A stretch of 64,000 nt of DNA from Eustoma russellianum (lineage: Eukaryota; Streptophyta; Magnoliopsida; Gentianales; Gentianaceae), in assembly GCA_036186865.1 (NCBI GenBank), contig AP025055.1:7178518-7242517 (forward strand), in the 5' to 3' direction. Positions 45,772 to 55,499 of this stretch are shown piece by piece (the first letter of the stretch is position 1; every line of letters begins with the position of its first letter). The position numbers and the translations under genes were made by a program. Below the pieces are notes generated by a model that did no database searches, was not told the origin of the DNA, and saw nothing but the letters and a program-made list of their open reading frames with translations.

Positions 45772-47599
45772 GGCCTAAGGAATATATATGCATATGTTAT
45801 ATATATTTCTTTGTTGGTGCTGCCGTGGTATATGTATGTATGTTATAAAGAAACTGTAAGTATCCTTCTTGTACTATTATGAATGTGAATATGCATAGTT
45901 ATTTTCGTATCAAATCATGAATCATATATAAGTAATTGGATTTTATAAATTGATTGTATACATGTAAGTTTGTATGGCCGGGGTGCATTCACATGTATAA
46001 AGGAATTTCGAAAACACAGCTTTCTTGTATGTGACAGCCAAAGTTTTGCTAAATTGTTAATGAAAAATTTTGGGGCCGTCGCACTGGACCTGCATTCCAT
46101 AGTTATACATAATTGCAAATGTGTGTGGGGCTTGAAAGTTAAAAAGTAATAATATATATGCCCATGTACATTAAGTTACGAATCTTGCATGTTAATATTG
46201 AAAGGCCGAAAGTTATTTTCACTGTAAATTGATAATGATGGCTTTAAACTCAGTGAAGATAATAATTGTATATAGATATGGCCTTTTATTTACTCATATG
46301 TATATGAAATTATAATTTCTATCGTGTGTGTGTGTATATGTACTCCTAAGTCGCGTGTGCGTATATACTTGTATATGTGCATGTATGGGCGTGAACGTAT
46401 ATACGTGTATACATACACGGCTGAGATGGTGATGATTTTGGTATTTTGGTTATTTGGTCTATTTGTCTTTGGATTATTTGGTGCCGTTGGAAAATTATTT
46501 GGTATTTAGAGGGCATTTTGGTAATTTTTGCAAATTTGACACTTTGGCCCATTTTGACTAACTTTGGTACTTGGAAAATACTTTTGAAAAGTTGCATTTG
46601 CAAATTTTTGGAAATTCACCTCCACACTTGAAATATGTTGTTAAGTCGGATTGGTTCCAAACAAACGGAACCTCCGGGCATATTGGCTATTTTGGATATA
46701 GAGCGTCCGGGCATATTGGCCGCCATTAGGGCGCCCCGACATATTGGCTATTGTGATATATAGCGCCGGGGCATATTGACTATTGGGGGACCAATTCGTA
46801 AGTCTTACGGTATAAGTCAATTGTAGGGAAAGTGCTATAGCCATTGTCTTATTTTGGACCGTTTTAGCCGAGTTTTTGATTTTGGACACTTCGATATTTT
46901 GATTTGGACCCAGTTGTACTCGGATTTGGATTTTGGACTTTGGAATTTGTGCCTTTGACTTTGGACATTGCATATTTAGAAAATTGCACCATCGATTTTG
47001 GATTTGGACTAACCCCTAATTGGACTTTGTTATGTACTTTATTTGACTTTGTTATGTACTTTGTTGGGTCTATTTGCTCTATTTTCTTTTGGATGTTAGG
47101 GGTAGAATTGAAAGTTTACTTGCGAAGAGAGGCATGCTATTATGATGTTATATATTTTTATCACACTTGCTTCTCCGTGTATGATCCCATGGTAAGTATA
47201 GTGGGACTACTTGCTGAGTGACTTGTCTCTCAAACCACAGTTTAACATTTTCTTTTGCAGATTGACAGGGAATTGAGTTAGTACACTTGAGGATGATCAA
47301 GAATGGAGGTTTCGGGATTGAGGATATTCCGATGCGACTCTTTGAGGATTTAGCAGAGAAAATATTTTCGCTACTTGAGGTTTATGGTACTTTGGAGATT
47401 TAGTTATTATCTATGTTTTGACCAGTTGGATCGGATTTAGATTTGCCTAGACGTGATATTAATGATGATGATTATTTCGATTTTTATATTTTGATTTCCA
47501 GTGAAGGTGTATTTTTTTGACTGTGACACCTTGTATCTTCCCTAGCAAAATACGGCAGGTGAGTCGTTTCGAGTACTAGGCTCGGGACAGATCGCTAAA
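45772..47599 (+). repeat. L1 3' LTR, second piece
   Basis: Continues from GGCCTAAGGAATATATATGC (compare 29701) to GATCGCTAAA. Includes the repeat block 46665-46788 and intron candidate 47192-47260. A 42-bp deletion relative to the 5' LTR lies near 46925. Confidence 0.9.
47192..47260 (+). other. Candidate leader intron in L1 3' LTR
   Basis: GTAAGTATAG to TTTTCTTTTGCAG, 69 bp. The hairpin has one mismatch here (GAGTGAC/GTCTCTC). Confidence 0.48.
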
Positions 47600-47604
47600 T
47601 AAAC

Positions 47605-49511
47605 ACTAACTCCAGTGTTTTACAATCGAAATAAAAAAGGCAAATCAATCATGAACACCACCACCGATCGAATGAAGGTTCGATACACTTGATCAACCTT
47701 TTACAAAATATGAACGTGTATGGGTGGTACAATCCAAAGCCTATACAATATGTAAAATATATGAACATAGCTTGAGAGAATAAGAAGAGAAGAGAATAAG
47801 AAGAAAGAAAAGGAAAAGGAGAGGAGAAAGCAGTATAGCTTCTTGCACTTGAGAGAATGTGAGTTGTAGCCTTGGCTTATTTTGCACTAACGAGCTCCCT
47901 GTTATTCATATTTGGCCAGCCCCCCTTTAGGGTTTCTCCCTTCTTGAGAATTGTCTTTAATGTCCTTGGAAGATTTTCCTATGTAGAGATGACACCATCT
48001 TGCTTACTTGGCACAATATGATTGGAAGGATGACTTGACCTTGCTTACTTGTCACTTGTTGATTGGTCCACCTGGTCATCCTTTATGAGCTGTAAATTCT
48101 ACACAAAAAAAACTCTCAAAACATGTGCTCAAAAATGTAGTCAAAACATTACCATACTATCACATTTCAATCCCTTGAGTTTTTGGAGACAAATTGAGGT
48201 GCATTAAGGGTAAAAAAAATCGCCCCACTATAGTAGCACATGCTGAAATTTTCAGCATGTTCTAATTTGAGAACTCTTTTCTTGTGTGGTGCCATCTTCA
48301 ATGTCACCAATCTTGTGTGGCATATTCTCCACCAATCCAAATGCCAAATAAGCTCCACCTAGGCTCCAATAAGATGTAGTAGGCGTGTATATAGAGCTGC
48401 ACATGTGCTGAAATTTTATTTTAGTAAGGCTTTGTGAAATAATGCACAATATTTACACATATATGGTAAATAATAATCAGCCCTAATCTAAATTTTCTAG
48501 AACACTTTAATATGTCTTGAATGTCTAAAAATGTCCAGATACATGTTACATCTTATTCCAAAAAAACGTTCCATGTTGTATGTTCGTAGAAAACTGAATT
48601 TTTGACTTTCGTCTATTACGTGATTTTTCTCCGATTAAATTCAAACTTCTTGCACATGTAACGTATATTATGTCACACATAATATACATAAAATAAAGTG
48701 TATATCTAGCTCAAACGGATGAGGTAAAAATGCCCATGTGTACTAGAGAAGATTGAATTTGAATTCTCAACAGATCTAGCCTAAATTGTATGTGATTTGT
48801 TTGTGCCAACATGGAATGACTTAGTGGCTGTGTATAACATGTGAGCCACGAAAGTTTTGGCCATTTTTGAAGTGTATGGGCTGGCCATCTTTATATGGCA
48901 AGTACGTACATGTCGGTGGAAGTTTCGGTAGTCACCCGTTACGACAATTTTTGGTTTATGACCTTGTAACATGTCATTATAATTTTGACGTCACCATGAA
49001 TTATAACATATGATATAAGACCTGAGTTTACTCTTAAATATGAGGTGTATATAGTGGTGTCACATCGACGTACGTTTGTAATATATGTAACGTGTCGGTG
49101 GTACGTCGGAATATATGTGTATTGTGCCTTCGTAAAAAATTATGAATGCATATATCAAATATATATAATAGATATGTGAATTGAATAAGGGAAGACTTTC
49201 CCTTCTCAATTTGTTGCCATCAAGCTTTCTCCAAATATGTCTTCATTTAATGAACTAGTTAGTTCATTAACTTAAGCACTCCACTTAGTGAACCAGTTTA
49301 GTTCATTAATTGTGGCACCTCAAAATAGTACAAAGACAAAAAATGTTTGTCATATGATTAAGCTCTAACGCTTCATGGATTCCTAGTACGAAACAATATA
49401 TAAAGCATATGAAGCATGTATATCACATAAACGTGTCAAGTAATAATTTATTTATGCATTTTGTAAACTCGTAGCATTTAAATCATGCATTGTAATCATT
49501 TAAACACAACA
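47605..49511 (-). repeat. CB 5' LTR, second piece
   Basis: Resumes at ACTAACTCCAGTGTTTTACA after the L1 duplication and runs to TTTAAACACAACA, the outer terminus (TGTTGTGTTT on the minus strand). It matches 25700-27493 and 4618-5166. Confidence 0.88.
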
Positions 49512-50529
49512 GACTACTCTCTTATTCTTCCTTTCTTCTCTTCTTTATAGTCTCAAGCCTATCATTCATATATTCCACATATTATATAGGCTTTGATTAT
49601 ACCACCTATACACGTTCATTGCTTTCAAAAGGTTGATCAAGTGTGATCAAACATTTCATTCGATCGGTGGTGGTGTTCGTGATTGGATTCTTTGATTGTT
49701 TTGATTGTTAAAGGGTGGAGTTAGAGTTTAACTCCAGTCACCCTTGTGGCAAGGTGTTTTTCTGTGTTTAGTGATACCGAGGAAGGTGTCCGCGAAGACT
49801 GGAGTATGTTGTTAATAACCGAACTATTATAAAATCTTGGTGTTCTTACTTTTCAGCACTTTACTTTCAGTTTTCAGTTTTCTACATCGACTTCATTGTA
49901 ACGGTAAAAATAGCAAACAATTTTCAAAAATCATAAAATTTTGCAAAAACATAGCCACAGTCCTAATTTTCATTTGGCGCAAGTTTCACCTCATTTAGAT
50001 AAGTATAAGTCAAATCACTTATTAATAGATCTGAGACTAGTGAAATCTGATTCTCAGATATGCAAAGGTTGAGAACATCAACTTGGTTGACATGCTTCTT
50101 GAGAAAATTTTCAAAAATTGTTTCAAATCATTAAAATAAACATCTTGAGGGTCATTCCATAAAATTTTGAAGTCATTTAGAGTTCCCGATTAATAGGAAT
50201 AAAATTTTCAATTCGGAGTACACTTTCTAGCAGATTTCCACAATCTGGTCAAGAACGTATTTTCAAGGGTTAGGCTTGGAGTTTTAAGTCTTGGAGTTTT
50301 TAATTTGAAAGTTTTGTGGGTTAATCATAACATCTCAGAGTACAACTTCACCAAATTTCATAATTTTTTGAGGTCTACAACTAGGTCATTTAAATAATTC
50401 AAATCAGGATCTGAAAACAGAAACTGTTTTCAAAAGTGAGTAATTTGGGGTCAAAAAGATTTAAAAAGCAAATTTTTCGCACTCTTTATTCAAATCTCCC
50501 TTCTAGTGGTGCTTATACAGGTCCGACAG
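49512..50529 (+). repeat. Inverted copia LTR fragment (3' part)
   Basis: Reads on the plus strand as the reverse complement of the CB LTR. It starts at TCTTATTCTTCC (compare 47800 inverted), passes GATCAAGTGTGATCAAAC, GTGATACCGAGGAAGGTGTC and TCTTGGTGTTCTTA, and ends CTAGTGGTGCTTATACAGG with terminus TCCGACA. No primer site follows, so it is not a 5' LTR of an intact element. It lies head-to-head with the outer end of CB. Confidence 0.8.
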
Positions 50530-51610
50530 GTTATCTTCCTTTCTTCTCGGATTGTCTGCACGTCGCGTGTTGAATCATGCTTGCTTTAATTTTTATTTTG
50601 TTCTCAAATTATGATGTTTATTATGTTCGTATGTGCTGGTATATTTATGTGTACGATGGTGTGTTCGCATGATTTGAAATTAGTTAAAAGTAATCAATTC
50701 TCATGCGACAAAATAAAAAAGTGTACGATTAGCCTTAGAAATAGCTCAAGTAGCTCGGAAATAAGATTGGAATTAAACTGAAAATTGAAAAAGGGGCATG
50801 GAAGGCGGCGGGTGTGAGTCATATGCGCCTTTTAGGGGTGGCGCATGGGGCCCACACGCGGTCCCTGACAGTGCATGCCAAACACGCGCTAATGTGTACA
50901 GTTGTAATGCATGCGTCGCGTTAAACAGATCAAATGCAATTGGTTTGGGTCAATTCGGAGTTAAAATGAAGATTTTATGGAGGTTAGAGGAAAATTAGAT
51001 TTAATTAGAAAAAATAAAAAAAGAAAAATCCAGGTAAGCCGTGTCGGGTTGACCCAAGCTAACCCAGTTCATAGGGCTGAGCTGGCTGGATGACCTTAAA
51101 AAACAAATTTACTTAGTTTCTGAAAAATGAATAAATAATAAGTAATTGATTAAAATTAGTTTAAAATTTTAGAAAAATATAAATAAATTCCAGAAAATTA
51201 TAATTAGATTTCAAAAAAATATAAAATGCTAAAAATAAAATATTTTTACTTAATTTCTGGAGTTGTATTTATTTAACTTATTAAAATAATTTAAAAATAA
51301 ATAGGGAAAAATAAGAAAAAAATAGTATAAAAGTCATGGAAAATTTAGTAGAAGTTAGAGAAAATATAAGTGATGGCTAAAAATATTTTCATGACATTTT
51401 CAATAATTAGAGCAAAGAAGTTGGATAAGAATAAATTCAGAAAATTGAAATATAAATTCCAAAAAATGTAAGAAAAATAGAAAAAGAAAAATGGTTGTAT
51501 ACGTACAAGTATATATGCACGTGTATGGGCGCGGGTATATATAGGATTATGGATGCAACAGAATAAGTTGATGGTATACATAAAAGTAGATATGCACGTG
51601 TATGGGCGCG

Positions 51611-51611
51611 G

Positions 51612-51645
<34 letters not shown>

Positions 51646-51661
51646 GTATATATATATATGG
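51611..51661. repeat. TA-rich microsatellite
   Basis: (TA)n with interspersed TG steps. It generates spurious small frames on both strands. Confidence 0.9.
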
Positions 51662-51723
51662 ATACTCTGGATTATATGTAAAGCATTCATGGTACGTGCA
51701 TTGCATTGCAAATCCTTCAGGAT

Positions 51724-51930
51724 TTGTGACCCTATGATACAGGTGAATGTTATTCCGTTAGGGGCATGTGACTCTACGATACAGGCATGTGTGATGATTC
51801 CCTTTAGGGCGTGTTACCCTAAGATACAGGTGCGCGTGATTTCCCTTTGGGGCATGTGAACCTATAGTACAGGTGTGTGTGATTCGCTTCAGAGCGTGTG
51901 ATCCTACGATACAGGTGCGCGTGACCTTTC
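51724..51930 (+). repeat. Five-unit tandem array, ~42 bp units
   Basis: Units of the form GTGACCCTACGATACAGGTG followed by CGTGATTCCCTTTGGGG. In most units CCT and AGG (up to ACCT/AGGT) flank ACGATAC or a variant, giving a small hairpin. Confidence 0.75.
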
Positions 51931-51936
51931 GGGGCA

Positions 51937-52082
51937 TTGACTATATGTTACGGAGCGAGATTTACGTTGACTCCACGATACAGAGTGAGATATACGCTGA
52001 CTCCATATGGAGCGAGATCTACACTGACTCTACGATACGGAGTGAGATACGCTGACTCCACGACAGGGAGCATGACCTTCAG
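51937..52082 (+). repeat. Tandem array of ACTCC/GGAGT hairpins
   Basis: Four units of about 33 bp: TTGACTCCACGATACAGAGT, CTCCATATGGAG (perfect palindrome), ACTCTACGATACGGAGT, then GGAGTGAGATACGCTGACTC. The stem bases change between units but pair. Confidence 0.75.
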
Positions 52083-52204
52083 GGCGTTAACTTTACAATA
52101 CAGAGCGATGAGTAGGACCTGGGACATGCATGACATATCATGTATAGAAAGGAGCATGTTGTGTGAAATAATAATGTTGTTACGTATCACACGACAGTGA
52201 GAAG

Positions 52205-53976
52205 TGTAGCACCTGTATAGAACCACTAGAAGGGGATTGGGGTCGAATAATGAGTGCGGAAAAATTGGGTTTTAAAACTTTTTAACTCATTTCTGAAAAT
52301 AGATCCTTTTTTCATATCCTCATTTAGATTACTAGATGACCATTTTGTAGACTTTCAAAAATTGTGAACTTTGGTGACCTCACAAAAAATTCAAATCAAA
52401 ATTCAAAGTCTAACCCCTTAAAAAACATTTTTATTCAAATTGCGTTAATTTGCCAGAAACTGTACTTCAAAATGAAAAATTTATTCCTATTAATTGACAA
52501 CTCTAAATGACCTGAAAAATTTATGGCATGACCCTTAGGATGTTTACTTTAACGGGTTGAAATAGTTTTCAAAATTTCTTTGGTAAGTATGTTAACCACA
52601 TTGATGTTCTCAACCTTTGTAGATCTGAGAATCACATTGCACTAGTCTCAGAACTATGAATGTTTGAGTGTCTTATACTTATCCAAATTTGATGAAACTT
52701 GTTCCAAATGAAACTAAGACATGTTGCTATATTTCTGAAAAAATTGGAGATTTTTAGAAAATTTTCGCTATTTTTCCGTGAGTATGAAAATGATGCAGAA
52801 AACTAAAACTGAAAGTAAAAGTGCTGAAAGTAGATAACACCAAGATTTTATACTGGTTTGGTCAAATCCACTTACTCCGGTCTTCGAGGACACCTTTTTC
52901 AATATTCACTGAACACAAATAACACCTTGACACAAAGATGACTAGAGTCAAACACCAACTCCACCCTTTTACAACAAACTATCAAAAACAACGACACGAA
53001 TACCACCACCGAACAAATGAATACCTTCATCAACCTTGTACAAGAGATGAACGTATGTGGGTGGTATAAACAATGTCAATATAGTATATGAAAGATAAGA
53101 ATGATAGGCTTGAGGGTAAGAGCAAGAGAAAAGAATAAGAGAAGAAGAGAACGGTCTTGCTTGATCTTGATAGAATATGAACTTTTGCTTGGTTTTGTCT
53201 TGAACACTTTGCCCCTATTTATAGGTGTGAATGGCATGCCTAGGCTGGTGAAAACTCCCTTCAAATTTGTCTTGAATGCCTTGGAAGATTGCCTTGTATA
53301 ATATGGTGACACACCCTTGATTACATGGTGAAATATAATTTGACGAACTACTTGTCTTCGTCTAGTTGTCGCTTCATGATTAGCCATCGTTTGTCCACCT
53401 TGGCATTCCATAAAATGAACTTGAAATCAACCAAAAATCTGAAACACATGCTCAAATACATACAAGTTAAGTTTCAATCAATGAAGATGTGATTTCTCCA
53501 CAATTTTGGAAGACAATTAGAGCAAAATGAGGTACAAAAATCGGCCATATTGAAACATGTGCTGAAACTTCAGTATTTGTTTTTTTGAAATGTTTCCATG
53601 TGTATCTTGCCTTCTTCAATATCATCAATCACATTTGGCTTATCTTCCACCAATAAAAGTGCTAAACAAGCTCCACCTAGGCTCCAAATTATGTGTAATA
53701 GGCGTGTAAATCATCAGCACCATGTGCTGAAATTACTTTTGTAAACTTTGTCAAATAATGATGTATAATCTTTACGCAAATAGTAAATTTCAATCAACCA
53801 TTAATTGATTTTTCTAGAATACTCTAATATGTCTTGGATGTTTAAAGAGTTTCTAGATACATGTTACACCATGACCAAAAAGTTCCAAGCATTGTAAGTG
53901 TAAAAAACTGAATTTTTGACTTTCGTCGATTACACGATTTTTCTCCAATTAATCTCAAACTTCTTAGACATGTAAT
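52205..53976 (-). repeat. Copia LTR (CB-like), cut by CD insertion
   Basis: TGTAGCACCTGTATAGAACC at the left. No primer site to its left, so this is the 3' LTR of a minus-strand element ending at 52205 (possible duplication AGAAG at 52200-52204). It matches CB LTR sequence with much divergence until CATGTAAT at 53976, where CD begins. The rest of the element should lie to the right of the window. Confidence 0.8.
53215..53224 (-). promoter_or_regulatory. TATA box candidate
   Basis: CTATAAATAG on the minus strand, followed by GGGGCAAAG. It is the best TATA match among the copia LTRs of this type. Confidence 0.6.
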
Positions 53977-54099
53977 TGTTGAGAAATATGTTCGGATAAT
54001 TTTCAAGGTCATGATTTTAAGTGGTGGATACTTATAAAAGTCACACATATTGTTATAAATGATTAAGAGTTGAAATAGTTAAGAAAAATGACATTGACC

Positions 54100-54345
54100 T
54101 CTCAGGTTCTTGCCCTTCGATCTATTGATATACTTCAATCCCTCACATCGATCAATCCATATAAGGCAGAGAAAAACCAAAACCTTACTGTGAGACTTCA
54201 ATCTCTAAAAATGAGACACATTGATCGATCGATGTACTTCGAATCCTCACTTCGATCGATCGATGTAGTTCAGAGACGAACTCTGAAAGTCACTGTGAGA
54301 CATCGATCTCTAAAGCTAAGGCACTTTGATCGATAGATGTCTAGG
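54100..54345 (+). repeat. Repeated CATCGATC/GATCGATG motifs in CD LTR
   Basis: A roughly 85-100 bp segment is repeated about 2.5 times. Recurrent strings are ACTGTGAGACWTCRATCTCT, TTGATCGATCGATGTA and CACTTCGATCGATCGATG. GATCGATC is self-complementary. Confidence 0.7.
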
Positions 54346-55489
54346 ATTTTTAGAAATAGTTTTTCTAAAATGTGATAAAATGGTTGTTTTCATTTGTACA
54401 TGATTTATATATGTTCATTATGTGAATATTATGTGTTTTGATGATTATAAATGTCTTATGACTAATGTGCCTTGGAAGTATCTACAACTTACCAAAAAGG
54501 GCAAAATTGGTATTATGAGTTTGTAGGAACATGACATGGTGAAAACATTTTAAGGACTTATTCTCATCTTATTTATCATGACAAAGGTGTTATTATATCT
54601 ATTTCTGACCATCCGGGTCATTTCTGGAGTTATTCTCTCATCATGGGCATTTTGGTCATTTTACTTCTGAGGGCACTTTTGGTATTTTTACTCAAGAAAT
54701 CTCTTTAGTATATTATTATCTTCATTCTCGAGTTGATTTATAATTAACTTGAAGATTATTTGATTGTTTTCTATTATTTCTCCAAATTGATAATATTATC
54801 GATAGTAGCGGTATATGTGACGAGTTGTGATGTCACATTCTATTACTTTCTTGAAGATCTTCTTCTATATGTTATTGGAGGATATTAATCATCAATTTTT
54901 AGAGAATTTAAAGGTGTTAAAGGTTTGAAATTGATCACAACACACAAGAATAAAAAGTTGGAATTTTGGTGTTGTATGTTGACATAATCTTGTCAACTAT
55001 TATTTGTTGATTTCTTTAAAAACCTTGAGTTGATATGCATATATACAGCATCAAAAACGTGTATATACAGGTGGAAATGATGGTGTATTCATTTTATGAC
55101 TTGGTGACAAGTGGACCAACCAAAAAGAAGCTAGTTGGCAAAATTGCCAACTTGGAAACATTTGATATAGTAACCAACGGCTACATGGAAGAAAAGGTTT
55201 GAATTGTTCAAAATTTTCAGCCATCACATGCCTATTATCTTTCCAAGGAGTTGAGGTTTTGTTGTGGTATTATCCTTTAGTATTATCTCTACATTTCAAC
55301 CAAATTCCAAGTCACTTTTGGAGACAAAAAATTCAGCCAATATGTGTACAAAGGTGGACCAATTATGTTGTTTCATTTTGCCAAGTGTACAAGGTGATTA
55401 TGTGGCCAGCCAATGGTGTGAAGACACTTAAGCATTGATGATGAAGATAGTGACACATTGGAGTTCTTATCTACAAGGCTCATTTCACC

Positions 55490-55499
55490 CTATAAATAG
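55490..55499 (+). promoter_or_regulatory. TATA box candidate in CD LTR
   Basis: CTATAAATAG in TTTCACCCTATAAATAGAAT; start of transcription would fall about 30 bp downstream, near 55525. Confidence 0.65.

Larger units (their letters stand above)
28775..47599 (+). mobile_element. Non-autonomous LARD-type retrotransposon L1 (contains nested G3)
   Basis: 5' LTR 28775-31609 (2835 bp), internal 31610-32986 (1377 bp), 3' LTR 32987-33945 plus 45772-47599 (about 2.79 kb without G3). LTRs start TGTTAYAGCCC; the 5' copy ends TCCACA and the 3' copy GCTAAA. It has a perfect initiator-Met primer site and a polypurine tract but no frame with homology to gag or pol. Large LTRs with a long non-coding interior fit a LARD. 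The 5-bp target duplication is intact, so it moved as a unit, with enzymes supplied by another element. Confidence 0.88.
25001..49511 (-). mobile_element. Ty1/copia CB, old element with pol deleted, host of nested insertions
   Basis: Minus-strand copia reduced to: 3' LTR (25001-27493, outer ~27 bp cut off by neighbouring insertions), a gag stub (27494-27952), primer site, and the 5' LTR in two pieces (28009-28774 and 47605-49511). The split is the L1 insertion. The TG...CA outer end is at 49511. It is related to CA but a distinct subfamily, with shorter and clearly diverged LTRs. All of pol and most of gag are gone through a single deletion. Confidence 0.88.
50530..52204 (+). repeat. Probable 5' part of an L1-like LTR (unclassified)
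   Basis: No coding frame. AT-rich 5' half. Then TATATATGCACGTGTATGGG occurs twice (51513 and 51590), closely resembling a string in L1 LTRs (30330, 46370). Then come a TA microsatellite and two tandem hairpin arrays (51724-51930, 51937-52082). The order of string then array is the same as in L1. It is cut at 52205 by a copia LTR. Classification is inference. Confidence 0.45.

Noticed and set aside
51437..51706. Tyr/Ile-rich frames near the TA microsatellite
   Set aside because: Low-complexity translation of (TA)n.
53076..53411. 111-codon minus-strand frame in the copia LTR
   Set aside because: Lies around the TATA box and is not conserved in CA or CB LTRs.
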